Shown here piece after piece: positions 25,930-32,832 of a stretch of DNA of 64,000 bases. Where the stretch lies: the NCBI RefSeq assembly GCF_003851885.1, contig NZ_BHZE01000001.1, positions 124,001 through 188,000 of the forward strand, read 5' to 3'. Origin of the DNA: Thermaurantimonas aggregans. Its GTDB lineage: Bacteria > Bacteroidota > Bacteroidia > Flavobacteriales > Schleiferiaceae. The position numbers and the translations under genes are program-made. Within the stretch, counting starts at the first letter, position 1. Each line of letters begins with the position of its first letter. A model generated the notes under the pieces. That model was not told where the DNA came from. It saw only the letters and a program-made list of their open reading frames with translations, and ran no database searches.

Positions 25930-26313
25930 TTATCGAAGCGTTCGCAATGCTATGCCCACTACTACCCCTATCAGCAGGCCTACGATTATGGCGCTTAAGG
26001 GGTTATGGTATTTCGGAATTTCAATGAATTCGATTTCTTTTTCTACGGCTACCTCAGCATCAGGGCAGTCGGCAGTGATTTTTAATAGCCTATTGCTGTC
26101 AACTTGCATGTGTATTTTTACGGAGTTTTCTTGGTCGTAAAAAAAAAAGGAATCTCCTGGTATGAGCCTTTCTACTGGTATTTCGGTGCTATAGCTCGCA
26201 CCTGGTACGAATACCACCTCGGGTATGCTCACTTGGTGCTTGGTGCTGCTGCATGTTACAGTTAGCAAGCCTGCTAACACAGTAAAGCTAATGATAAAAA
26301 GCAGTGGTTTCAT
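25930..26313 (-). CDS. Candidate unimolecular spanin (u-spanin)
   Basis: The 127-residue product has an N-terminal lipoprotein signal with Cys (hydrophobic core FIISFTVLAGLLTVTC, C21) and a C-terminal transmembrane helix (about 105-122, AIIVGLLIGVVVGIALRTLR). Between them are about 80 periplasmic residues with beta-type alternation. A lipid anchor at one end and a TM helix at the other is the u-spanin design (T1 gp11 type) for fusing inner and outer membranes in lysis. Its place between tube and chaperone genes is odd. It could instead be a membrane lipoprotein of another type. Confidence 0.55.
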   Translation of the reverse strand: MKPLLFIISFTVLAGLLTVTCSSTKHQVSIPEVVFVPGASYSTEIPVERLIPGDSFFFYDQENSVKIHMQVDSNRLLKITADCPDAEVAVEKEIEFIEIPKYHNPLSAIIVGLLIGVVVGIALRTLR

Positions 26314-26316
26314 TTT

Positions 26317-26733
26317 TTAACTGTATTGAGCTTTTTTGCGCAGGAATATGAACGGGAGTCTGATTTCCAGGAATTTGTCGCCTGTTTTGCTCTCTTTTGT
26401 CTCTTCGGTAAATTGTATGCCTTGCAGTACATCGGTAATCATCACATCGCCCTGGCTAGGGTTGCCATAGGCCACTACCGCATCGAGCTGCAGGCTCAGT
26501 ATGCTTTTATCGGGGCTTACTGCTATAAGGGCCTCTAGCTCACTCTGTAGTAGGGTGAGTTCGCCTTCGTAGCTCTTGTTGCCGCTTTGTATTTTCAGCG
26601 GCTCTTTGCCCTTGCCGTACACCAGCTCTTTCTCTTGTTTTACGGTATATTTTATACCGCGTACGCCGGTCACGTCTCTGCCACCCAGTATCAGGGTGAT
26701 GTCGCTGAATTCGTATTCTCTTGAATCAAACAT
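26317..26733 (-). CDS. Prophage tail tube protein
   Basis: The 138-residue protein follows the sheath gene. It shows the tube signature of an N-terminal DITLILGGRDVTGVRGIKY strand-turn region, GEGKEPLKIQSGNKSYEG-type turns (GKGKEPLKIQ, about residues 41-50), and a C-terminal EIRLPFIFLRKK. Length fits Mu gp40-like / P2 FII-like tubes. It is preceded on the minus strand by a 17-A tract that ends 3 bases before its ATG. Confidence 0.68.
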   Translation of the reverse strand: MFDSREYEFSDITLILGGRDVTGVRGIKYTVKQEKELVYGKGKEPLKIQSGNKSYEGELTLLQSELEALIAVSPDKSILSLQLDAVVAYGNPSQGDVMITDVLQGIQFTEETKESKTGDKFLEIRLPFIFLRKKAQYS

Positions 26734-26736
26734 GGC

Positions 26737-26753
26737 TTTTTTTTTTTTTTTTT
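26737..26753 (-). promoter_or_regulatory. A17 homopolymer in the ribosome-binding position of the tube gene
   Basis: Seventeen T residues on the + strand (A17 on the coding strand) separate the sheath stop (TAA is its first part) from GCCATG of the tube gene. A-rich leaders are normal in this phylum, but this length is prone to slippage and read errors. Confidence 0.6.
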
Positions 26754-27504
26754 ATCTAATTACCTCATAGCCGAGTTTTACTTCTATGTAATCGCTGTAG
26801 CCAAAAGGCCGTATGCGCACCTGAACTTCTAATTTTTTGTTGTTCAGTATTTTCTGTTTTTCGTCTATGTAGCAGCGCACTCCTGTATCGCTGGGCTTGT
26901 CGGGGTCGGCGCTTATGTTGCCGCGTGAGGTCATCTCGCGTACCAGCTCAGCCTCTACTTTAGCTTGCAGCGCTTTCACAATCATTGCCGGCAGGGTGCC
27001 CTCTTTTGTAAGGGGTATTTCTTCTGAAAGCTCTTGCAAGAGGGTGCGATGCACTACCCTCATGGCCTTATTAAATACTCTGGCGCGCTGTATCCTGCCG
27101 TAGTTTGTATGGCTTAAGAGCTGATCACTCATCCAGTACCATCCTTGCAGGCCTACGTGTCTGTATGGGAATATTATTTTATCACTAAATAAATGCTCAG
27201 CCTCAGGTAGTGATAGCTGGTTGGTATTTAATGCTTGTTCATCTTGTAGCATCAGTCTGATAGGCCCGTCTTTTACTCGCATAATGGAGCGCTGCACCGG
27301 TATGCGCGCTATGCGGCCTGCCAGATAGCCTAAGTTTATGTGGGTAGTAGTTCGGTTTATTTCCATAGTGGCTAGGCCTACAAATTCAGTCTGACGGTCT
27401 AAATAAAAACTTGTAGGCTCGAGCCGCAAAGCAGGCAGTATGGTCACCACCTCTGCCCTGCATACCACCGACCACCCTACCAATGTGCTCCTGCACAACA
27501 ACAT
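26752..27504 (-). pseudogene. Tail sheath protein (DUF2586-like), N-terminal half lost
   Basis: The open frame gives 250 residues, but only about residues 20-250 look like sheath. They include SDKIIFPYRHVGLQGWYWMSDQLL, then a NYGRIQRARVFNKAMR helix and RTLLQELSEEIPLTKEGTL, matching the C-terminal half of DUF2586 sheaths (usually about 400 residues, from memory). The first roughly 20 residues are the antisense of the MuF-like gene, so the frame was broken near 27440 and its start is accidental. A contractile tail cannot form from this. Confidence 0.75.
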
Positions 27505-28453
27505 CGCCCAATTTGCCGCTGCTAAAGTCTTCTCTACCCTCTCAAAAGCTCACACCCTTACCCCTGACCAACTAAAAGTACACCTCCAAAAACACTATAC
27601 CTACGCCAAGGTAGAATACAATACCATCAAAAAACGCCTGCGCACCCTACACCAATGGAATACCATGCAAGGCGAAAAACTCTTCCCAAACATCATCTGG
27701 CTGCCCAGCAGATCCGCCGAGCCCGACCCCACCCATAGGCGCTTCTGGAACCGCATCTGGCCTAAAGACGACCCCTTCTGGCAGTCGCACTTCCCTGGCA
27801 ATCGCTACGGCTGTAAATGCTCATGGGCATCTACTCACCAGCCCCCTACCGACAACTCTGACCTGCCACTGCCCAAAAAAATAGTCGGCCTCGACGAAAA
27901 CCCAGCCCTCACTCAGCGCATCTTCTCCCTCTCTCACCCATACTTCCTAAACACTCCACCACACCTGCTCAAGCTCGCCAGCCTTCACCTGCCCGATAAG
28001 CTCGCCTACATCAAATCTGCCGCTGATGGGCCCTCCATCTATACCCATTACCTCCACTACACCTCACATGAGTACCAAGCCAATCTGCTCATCGCTCAGC
28101 GCCTCGCTGCTCACTTCAATGAAGATGTCTACCTGCTTCCCACCATTTCAGCTAAAGAACCTCGCCTGCGTCAGCGCTTCTTCGCCCACAACCTACTCCA
28201 TAATCCTTCTGCCAACCCAGATGCTCGTATCGGAAATCAATTCTTCGAATTTAAAAAATCATCGGCTAAAAACCTCTCTAAAAATCTTCTCCAAGCCTTG
28301 CGCTCTTCCCCTTCCGTGGCAATCTATCTCACAGAATACCTGCCCTACAGCTCCCTCAGTACACTTATCCGCAGGTCTGTGCTCAGTCGCAAAATCCCTT
28401 ACCAAAAAATTTGCTTTATCTTCGACAATCAAATCCTTATCTTCACACCCTAA
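27440..28453 (+). CDS. MuF-like head morphogenesis protein with C-terminal BECR-type nuclease toxin domain; N-terminus truncated
   Basis: The 337-residue product runs on the + strand, opposite to its phage neighbours. Residues 15-134 are the end of a MuF domain (AKVEYNTIKKRL, D96-P-T-H99, DPFWQSHFPGN, CKC at 125-127). Residues 205-337 look like a CdiA-C-type tRNase of the BECR fold: H210-E-Y-Q-A-N then YLLPTI, NPDARIG at 259-265 and FEFKK (269-273), then a basic helix and the end FIFDNQILIF. MuF proteins with C-terminal polymorphic toxins are known from temperate phages. The usual N-terminal 150-200 residues are missing because of the rearrangement at about 27440. No immunity gene follows. 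Activity in this state is uncertain. Confidence 0.7.
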   Translation: MVTTSALHTTDHPTNVLLHNNIAQFAAAKVFSTLSKAHTLTPDQLKVHLQKHYTYAKVEYNTIKKRLRTLHQWNTMQGEKLFPNIIWLPSRSAEPDPTHRRFWNRIWPKDDPFWQSHFPGNRYGCKCSWASTHQPPTDNSDLPLPKKIVGLDENPALTQRIFSLSHPYFLNTPPHLLKLASLHLPDKLAYIKSAADGPSIYTHYLHYTSHEYQANLLIAQRLAAHFNEDVYLLPTISAKEPRLRQRFFAHNLLHNPSANPDARIGNQFFEFKKSSAKNLSKNLLQALRSSPSVAIYLTEYLPYSSLSTLIRRSVLSRKIPYQKICFIFDNQILIFTP

Positions 28454-28455
28454 AT

Positions 28456-28479
28456 AAAAAAAGCCCGCACTGAGCGGGC
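28456..28479 (-). terminator. Intrinsic terminator facing the minus direction, between MuF-toxin and gpG-like genes
   Basis: Read on the minus strand, GCCCGC TCAGT GCGGGC is a perfect 6-bp GC stem followed by TTTTTTT and then ATTTA. It would stop minus-strand transcripts from the early region before they run antisense through the MuF-toxin gene. On the + strand no T-run follows, so gpG can be read through. Confidence 0.75.
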
Positions 28480-28491
28480 CCGGGCGCCAGG

Positions 28492-29043
28492 GTGCGCAAC
28501 CCCGGCCTATACACGCACCTATCTATGAAATTGCCGACGTTTTATGCCGCTAATATAATCATTTTTTGCCCTGTGCTACCCTTCGATTTTGATAAAATAT
28601 CTGCCGACATCCAGCGCCAGCTAAGCGATCAGCTACCCACCACCGCTGGCAAGCTGGCTGTTGACTTCTTTAAAAAAAACTTTCACGACGAGGGCTTCAC
28701 CGATCGCTCCTTTGAGCCCTGGCCCGAAGTGAAGCGCCGGCTCGACCCCCGCACCAAAGGTGCCGCTCGCACCCGCAAGATACTCACCGGCTCTACCGGT
28801 GACCTGGGCGAATCCCCAGCCTACCGCCTCGACCAACCCGGCTCCGTTACCATCTATGCCGAAGCCTTTAGCCCGTCTGGCTTTAACTATGCACCCGTGC
28901 ACAACTATGGCGCCACCGATACCGGCCGCCTCAGGCGCACCGTCATCCCCCAGCGCAAGTTTATCGGCCCTTCCTTCACCCTGGAGCAGTCTATCACCGA
29001 CCTGCTCCACCAGGTCATCGCTTCCTTGCTCTCGCCTCGGTAA
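28492..29043 (+). CDS. Phage virion morphogenesis (gpG/gpS-like) protein
   Basis: From about residue 28 (FDFDKISADIQRQL) the protein fits the virion morphogenesis/tail completion family: FKKNFHDEGFTDRSFEPWPEV, KILTGSTGDL, and FNYAPVHNYGATDTGR with the end PQRKFIGPS. The first ATG is at 28492, but the domain begins nearer ATG 28525 or GTG 28573, so the true start may be later (156 residues from 28573). In Mu, gpG follows gpF, and the pair here keeps that order but on the opposite strand. Its partners for head completion are absent. Confidence 0.72.
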   Translation: MRNPGLYTHLSMKLPTFYAANIIIFCPVLPFDFDKISADIQRQLSDQLPTTAGKLAVDFFKKNFHDEGFTDRSFEPWPEVKRRLDPRTKGAARTRKILTGSTGDLGESPAYRLDQPGSVTIYAEAFSPSGFNYAPVHNYGATDTGRLRRTVIPQRKFIGPSFTLEQSITDLLHQVIASLLSPR

Positions 29044-29069
29044 TTTTTTTTCAGTATCCATTTTTTTCT

Positions 29070-29195
29070 TTAGTATATTATATTGGACGCAGATGATAAT
29101 TTGTTTATTTTTTTTATTCTTGCTCTTACTTTTAATGATGGAAATAAAGTTTGAAATATACTCGCTTCGACTTTAGTGCGGTCAAATACGCGCAT
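29070..29195 (-). CDS. Small basic protein, possibly truncated
   Basis: A 41-codon frame reads MRVFDRTKVEASIF, continues with LKVRARIKKINKL, and stops 27 bp from the gpG stop, next to the presumed right border of the inverted segment. The start is 32 bp downstream of the stop of the gene at 29227. I do not recognise a family. It may be the beginning of a gene cut by the inversion or a chance frame. Confidence 0.3.
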   Translation of the reverse strand: MRVFDRTKVEASIFQTLFPSLKVRARIKKINKLSSASNIIY

Positions 29196-29226
29196 CTTAC
29201 CACGACCAAAATGTACCAGTATTTTC

Positions 29227-29337
29227 CTATTTTTTCTGGTTTTTTTTAAAGTCGTCCATCCAAGCCTTTTCGGCGTCAGTCTCTGGGGTTACTTCTAAGT
29301 AAGGCCCGTTAAAATGTGATTTAATCTCTGCTCTCAT
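29227..29337 (-). CDS. Small prophage protein coupled to the DUF4406/HTH gene
   Basis: The 36-residue product (MRAEIKSHFNGPYLEVTPET, then a Lys-rich end) starts 17 bp inside the end of the gene at 29321, so translation is probably coupled. The length and content recall the tiny proteins found beside early genes in Bacteroidota phages, but no function is known. Confidence 0.45.
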   Translation of the reverse strand: MRAEIKSHFNGPYLEVTPETDAEKAWMDDFKKNQKK

Positions 29338-29866
29338 GGGTATTTATAGTTTTTTCTATTTGCTGAATTACCTCTTTGAGCCTTCTGTAGAGCTCTGGGT
29401 CATAGTGTTGGCTATGGTTTACTTCGCGCACGTAGTAGCCTATTGTGGCTACACTTAGAGGTATGATCTGCGCGATTTGTCGAAGGCTCATGTGCGTATA
29501 GTGGTATAATATATAGCTGGCTATTTTGCGATCAGCTACAGCAGATGCCCTCGATGAGCTCACCTGCTGGTAGTGTGGCAGATGCGTCTTTATCACCTCA
29601 ATCAGAGCAATTAGGTCAGGCTCTTGCAGCCGTCTGATGGTCTTGCCGAGCTCAATGGCAGTAAATCTGGCAAAAACAGCCGTCTCGTGAAAGCGATAAA
29701 AGGGCAGCAGCAGTAGGTATTGGCACTCTTGCACCTGCTGCCTGATGTGGCTTGGGGTGCTGGTATGTACCACCTGCGTGGGCGTAGATCCAGATAGTTG
29801 CTCTATCTGGCACTTCTCAGCCTCATTTGTCGGCTTGTGGCTTAGTAAGATGTAATTGGTTTTCAT
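29321..29866 (-). CDS. DUF4406-like N-domain fused to a DnaA-domain-IV-like HTH
   Basis: The 181-residue protein has two parts. Residues 1-80 resemble DUF4406 / nucleoside deoxyribosyltransferase-like small folds: QECQYLLLLPFYRFHETAVF, then FTAIELGKTIRRL, matching the usual C-D-x-x-x-x-L-P-x-W/x-S-x-G-A pattern. Residues 106-149 (RASAVADRKIASYILYHYTH, then LRQIAQIIPLSVATIGYYVR) match the DnaA C-terminal DNA-binding helices (R-x-I-A...L-x-x-I-G...T-V...). The combination suggests a DNA-binding replication or regulatory protein. It lies 8 bp after the DnaB gene, which fits a phage replication module. The fold reading is by eye. Confidence 0.55.
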   Translation of the reverse strand: MKTNYILLSHKPTNEAEKCQIEQLSGSTPTQVVHTSTPSHIRQQVQECQYLLLLPFYRFHETAVFARFTAIELGKTIRRLQEPDLIALIEVIKTHLPHYQQVSSSRASAVADRKIASYILYHYTHMSLRQIAQIIPLSVATIGYYVREVNHSQHYDPELYRRLKEVIQQIEKTINTHESRD

Positions 29867-29874
29867 ATCAGTGT

Positions 29875-31233
29875 TTAACAGCTAAATAGTGTGTACTCTT
29901 TGTGATAATGCATGCGCACTGCCCCAGTAGAGCCGTTGCGGTTTTTACTTACTATCAGCTCTGCCTGCCCTTGGCAGGGTGTGCTATCTTCCCAGCTGGT
30001 ATAGCCATAGTACTCGGGCCTGTAGAGAAAAAATACCACATCGGCATCTTGCTCTATAGCTCCCGATTCTCTCAGGTCGCTCAGCACAGGTCGCTTTGAG
30101 CCCTGCCGCGTTTCAACCGACCGGTTCAGCTGCGAGAGCACTATCACTGGCACATTCAGCTCCTTTGCTATGCTTTTCAGGCCTTTGCTTATCGTGGCTA
30201 TTTCTTGCTCTCGTAGTGTGTTTTTGCCGTTGCCCCCATCGCACAGCTGCAGATAGTCCACCATTATGCATCCTATAGCATGCTTCTTGTGCATTTTTCT
30301 GGCTTTGGCCCTCAGCTCCTTAATGTGCAGCGAGGAGGTGTCGTCTATGTATATTTCTGCGTTTTCTAATTTTTTTATTCCATTCAGTTTATGTATAAAT
30401 TCGTTTGTAAGCTTGCTATTATATAGATGCTGTACAGATATATGGCATTGCATGCTCACCAGCCGCTGTATGATTTGATATACGGTCATCTCTAGGCTGA
30501 AGATCAGCACTGCTGCCGCATGCTCTATGGCTAGGTGTAGTGCAAAGTTGAGCATCATGGCCGTCTTGCCCATCGATGGGCGAGCTGCCAGTACATAGAG
30601 CTCCCCCGCCTTAAATCCTCCATTGAGGAGCTTGTCGAGCTCGGGTAGGCCTGTAGGTAGGGCCTGCCTGTCTACTTGCAGCTGCTTAAGCGCCGGGTAG
30701 AGTTCTTTGCTTAGCCTTTTTATGTTATTTTCTATTCTTTTTTCTACTGTATCGTTGATGATTTTTGTAGCGTCGTTTAGTACATCGATGGCGTCGATAT
30801 CAGCCTCATAGGCCTTTTGCATCAGCAGGCTCCCTGCTTTGTATATTTGTCTTCTGAAATATGATTCGAGTAGTATTTTTGCATGGTATTCTAAATAAGC
30901 TGTTGAAAATACTTTTTGTGCTAAGATTACTAAGTAGGCAGGTGCCTCAGCGATTTTTTGCAGCTTTTTTTTCTGCAGCTGATGATTAACGCTGATAATA
31001 TCAATAGCTTTGCCCTGCTGGTAGAGCTCTTCTATGACCTGGTAAATTACCTGGTGCCTTCGATCATAGAAGACCTCCGGGCTTAGCTGGTCGGCTACAG
31101 CCTCGGGGGCACTGCTATCGATCAGTAGCGCTGATAGTACAGCTTGCTCTGCTTCGATGTTGTAAATAAATTCCTCTTGAGCCTCTGCCTTTTTTAGTCG
31201 GCTTCGGTCATTCCCAGGGGTATGTTGTTCCAT
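29875..31233 (-). CDS. Prophage replicative DnaB-type helicase
   Basis: The 452-residue protein has the DnaB N-domain (NIEAEQAVLSALLID, residues 25-39), an alpha-helical linker, and a RecA-like core. The core holds the Walker A ARPSMGKT at 217-224, the Walker B-type region MVDYLQL (about 323-329), an LSQLNRSVE region and a DLRESGAIEQDADVV finger, as in bacterial DnaB. Length is close to the family (450-480). The start overlaps the DUF3164-like gene by 40 bp. Mu relies on the host helicase, so a phage-encoded DnaB in a transposable element is notable. Confidence 0.93.
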   Translation of the reverse strand: MEQHTPGNDRSRLKKAEAQEEFIYNIEAEQAVLSALLIDSSAPEAVADQLSPEVFYDRRHQVIYQVIEELYQQGKAIDIISVNHQLQKKKLQKIAEAPAYLVILAQKVFSTAYLEYHAKILLESYFRRQIYKAGSLLMQKAYEADIDAIDVLNDATKIINDTVEKRIENNIKRLSKELYPALKQLQVDRQALPTGLPELDKLLNGGFKAGELYVLAARPSMGKTAMMLNFALHLAIEHAAAVLIFSLEMTVYQIIQRLVSMQCHISVQHLYNSKLTNEFIHKLNGIKKLENAEIYIDDTSSLHIKELRAKARKMHKKHAIGCIMVDYLQLCDGGNGKNTLREQEIATISKGLKSIAKELNVPVIVLSQLNRSVETRQGSKRPVLSDLRESGAIEQDADVVFFLYRPEYYGYTSWEDSTPCQGQAELIVSKNRNGSTGAVRMHYHKEYTLFSC

Positions 31234-31844
31234 TTTCCATCAGTGTCTTTGTATTCGGCTCTTATATATGTTTTGGTGGTGATGGGTTGGTAGCTTTCTT
31301 GTATGATTCGTACCCCTTCCATCAGCTCTTTGTTGCCGATTTTTTGTGCTAAATTGTACAGCTGCAATACCCTGCTGGCTTTTAAATTGCCTTTTGTGTC
31401 TTTGCTCAGTAGCTTCAGTATAGCCTCTACTAGCAGCTTTGATTCTTTGTCTTTTGCAAGGTTAATGATGCTATTGCGCACCATTTCGATGCCTTCGTTT
31501 ACTGTATCTCGATATGCATCTGTTTGATATACTCCTATGGTGATGCGCTTGGTGCCATCGCTGTTGGTAAAGGTGTGGCTCTGCTGTGTCGATTCGATTT
31601 CAAAGATTTTCTTCTTCAGCTCTATAGCCGATTCAAATTCTTTTATGATTTTTTTCTTCTCCTCGGCCATGTTTTTGCTTATATTCTGCAATACGGGAAA
31701 AAATTTTTCTACCGTTTCGTCCACTATGTTTCGGTAAATTTTTTTCTCCTCTTCTTGTCGCTGTTTTTTTTCCAATTCCTGCTTTTCTCGTTTATAGCGA
31801 AGGAATTCTTCATATTCTTGTTCGTTAAGTTCGATATTTTTCAT
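31194..31844 (-). CDS. DUF3164-like early protein
   Basis: The 216-residue protein begins with a long charged coiled coil (about 1-80, MKNIELNEQEYEEFLRYKRE and onward). Then comes a beta-rich block (TIGVYQTDAY) and a C-terminal segment STKDTKGNLKASRVLQLYNLA (about 150-170), ending YIRAEYKDTDGKWNNIPLGM. I recall this ending as typical of DUF3164 in Mu-like phage early regions. The function is unknown. It overlaps the DnaB start by 40 bp. Confidence 0.6.
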   Translation of the reverse strand: MKNIELNEQEYEEFLRYKREKQELEKKQRQEEEKKIYRNIVDETVEKFFPVLQNISKNMAEEKKKIIKEFESAIELKKKIFEIESTQQSHTFTNSDGTKRITIGVYQTDAYRDTVNEGIEMVRNSIINLAKDKESKLLVEAILKLLSKDTKGNLKASRVLQLYNLAQKIGNKELMEGVRIIQESYQPITTKTYIRAEYKDTDGKWNNIPLGMTEAD

Positions 31845-31845
31845 C

Positions 31846-32055
31846 TTATTGTGTTTTTAGATTTATTTTATATTGTTCGATTATTTCTCTTTTTACATCT
31901 CTCAAAAGGTTTATTTTTTTCTGGTAGTCGATAAACCTTTGTGTGTCTTCTTTTACCACATTTTGGCTTAGTGTGTAGTAGTGTATTTTACAGTCTATCG
32001 TCCTGAAAACTTGTCTGAGCAGTTTTCCGAGAATGTAGTTTCTTAGTTTATTCAT
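31846..32055 (-). CDS. Small prophage protein, unknown
   Basis: The 69-residue basic, helix-rich product (MNKLRNYILGKLLRQVFRTI, then FIDYQKKINLLRD) lies between the DUF3164-like and HTH-like genes, overlapping the latter by 8 bp. No family is recognised. The overlap and orientation within the early operon support it as a real gene. Confidence 0.4.
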   Translation of the reverse strand: MNKLRNYILGKLLRQVFRTIDCKIHYYTLSQNVVKEDTQRFIDYQKKINLLRDVKREIIEQYKINLKTQ

Positions 32056-32275
32056 AGTTGTCTATTTTATAGATTCCGAATCTTTTTATCATTTGATAGA
32101 TTGTTAGCTTGCTGTAGGCATATTTATCAGACAGCTTCGACAAGGCGTAGTCTATAGTTCGCCCGTCGTTTATCAGCTCAAAAAATTCCTTGCGAATGTT
32201 TTCGCGAAGTCTTTTTTTTGCTTCAATCAGTTTGGGGTCTTTTATTCTTTTTGGCATTGTTCTTTGTTTTTCCAT
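32048..32275 (-). CDS. Small HTH-like prophage protein
   Basis: The 75-residue product has a basic N-terminus and a C-terminal helix-turn-helix-like stretch (GRTIDYALSKLSDKYAYSKL, then TIYQMIKRFGIY). It could bind DNA in early regulation. It overlaps the GemA-like gene by 34 bp and the next gene by 8 bp. Confidence 0.45.
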   Translation of the reverse strand: MEKQRTMPKRIKDPKLIEAKKRLRENIRKEFFELINDGRTIDYALSKLSDKYAYSKLTIYQMIKRFGIYKIDNYE

Positions 32276-32649
32276 TTGCTTACTACACTTATGTACTTTC
32301 TGAGCTCATTTGTGCTCATGTTGTTTATGTCTTTCTTCCAGTGGTTTAGGCAGTAGTTGTGTATTTTCTCAAAGTCAATGCTACCGTCTTGATTTCTGAA
32401 GCCCTTATCTCTGAAGGTAAAGACGAGTTTCCATCTCATTTTATTTTCGAGATACTGTGGGTTCTTCTGTAGCGTCATGGTCAGCAGGCTTATGAGCTTT
32501 ACATACTCTTCGGTGGTGAGCTGTTTTGCGCTTGTGGTCCTGTTGTTGCTGATTTGTGCTATCAGCTTCCGCTTGCCCTCTTTAGTGTCGATTTGTAGCC
32601 TTCGCATGAGGGTGTGCAATTTTCTGATTTGTTCCGCTGTTGGTTTCAT
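32242..32649 (-). CDS. GemA/gp16-like early protein (weak)
   Basis: The 135-residue protein begins TAEQIRKLHTLMRRLQID, then KRKLIAQISNNRTTSAKQLT and EEYVKLISLL, reminiscent of DUF1018 (Mu gp16/GemA) in layout and position between MuB and later early genes. The C-half is basic and helical. Mu GemA affects host gene expression and topology; nothing here shows that role. The assignment is by layout and faint similarity. Confidence 0.4.
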   Translation of the reverse strand: MKPTAEQIRKLHTLMRRLQIDTKEGKRKLIAQISNNRTTSAKQLTTEEYVKLISLLTMTLQKNPQYLENKMRWKLVFTFRDKGFRNQDGSIDFEKIHNYCLNHWKKDINNMSTNELRKYISVVSKWKNKEQCQKE

Positions 32650-32831
32650 GGTGATTTATTTAATGCGCTTTGTGAATTCCTATAGTGGAGTATGTGTAGT
32701 ATTTTTCGTTTAAAAAGTGTAATTTTGCAGCTGTATATGATAAGAGTGTTTTCTTTTATATTTACGCTGTAGTTTCGTATTCTGCAGTGTATGCCTGCTA
32801 TGGCGTAATCGTATTTTTCAATTTCTTGCAT
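32646..32831 (-). CDS. Small prophage protein, unknown
   Basis: The 61-residue product (MQEIEKYDYAIAGIHCRIRN) lies between MuB (1-bp gap) and the GemA-like gene (4-bp overlap). It is basic toward the C-terminus. Tight packing supports it as a gene; no family is recognised. Confidence 0.4.
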   Translation of the reverse strand: MQEIEKYDYAIAGIHCRIRNYSVNIKENTLIIYSCKITLFKRKILHILHYRNSQSALNKSP

Positions 32832-32832
32832 G

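Noticed and set aside
18236-27504. Tail cassette as an R-type tailocin or extracellular contractile injection system
   Set aside because: The sheath is truncated, no eCIS AAA+ ATPase is present, and MuA, MuB and a phage repressor are linked. Prophage decay explains it better.
27440-28453. MuF-toxin gene as an independent toxin locus or CDI system
   Set aside because: No CdiB, pretoxin motif or immunity gene is seen, and the N-terminal part is clearly MuF.
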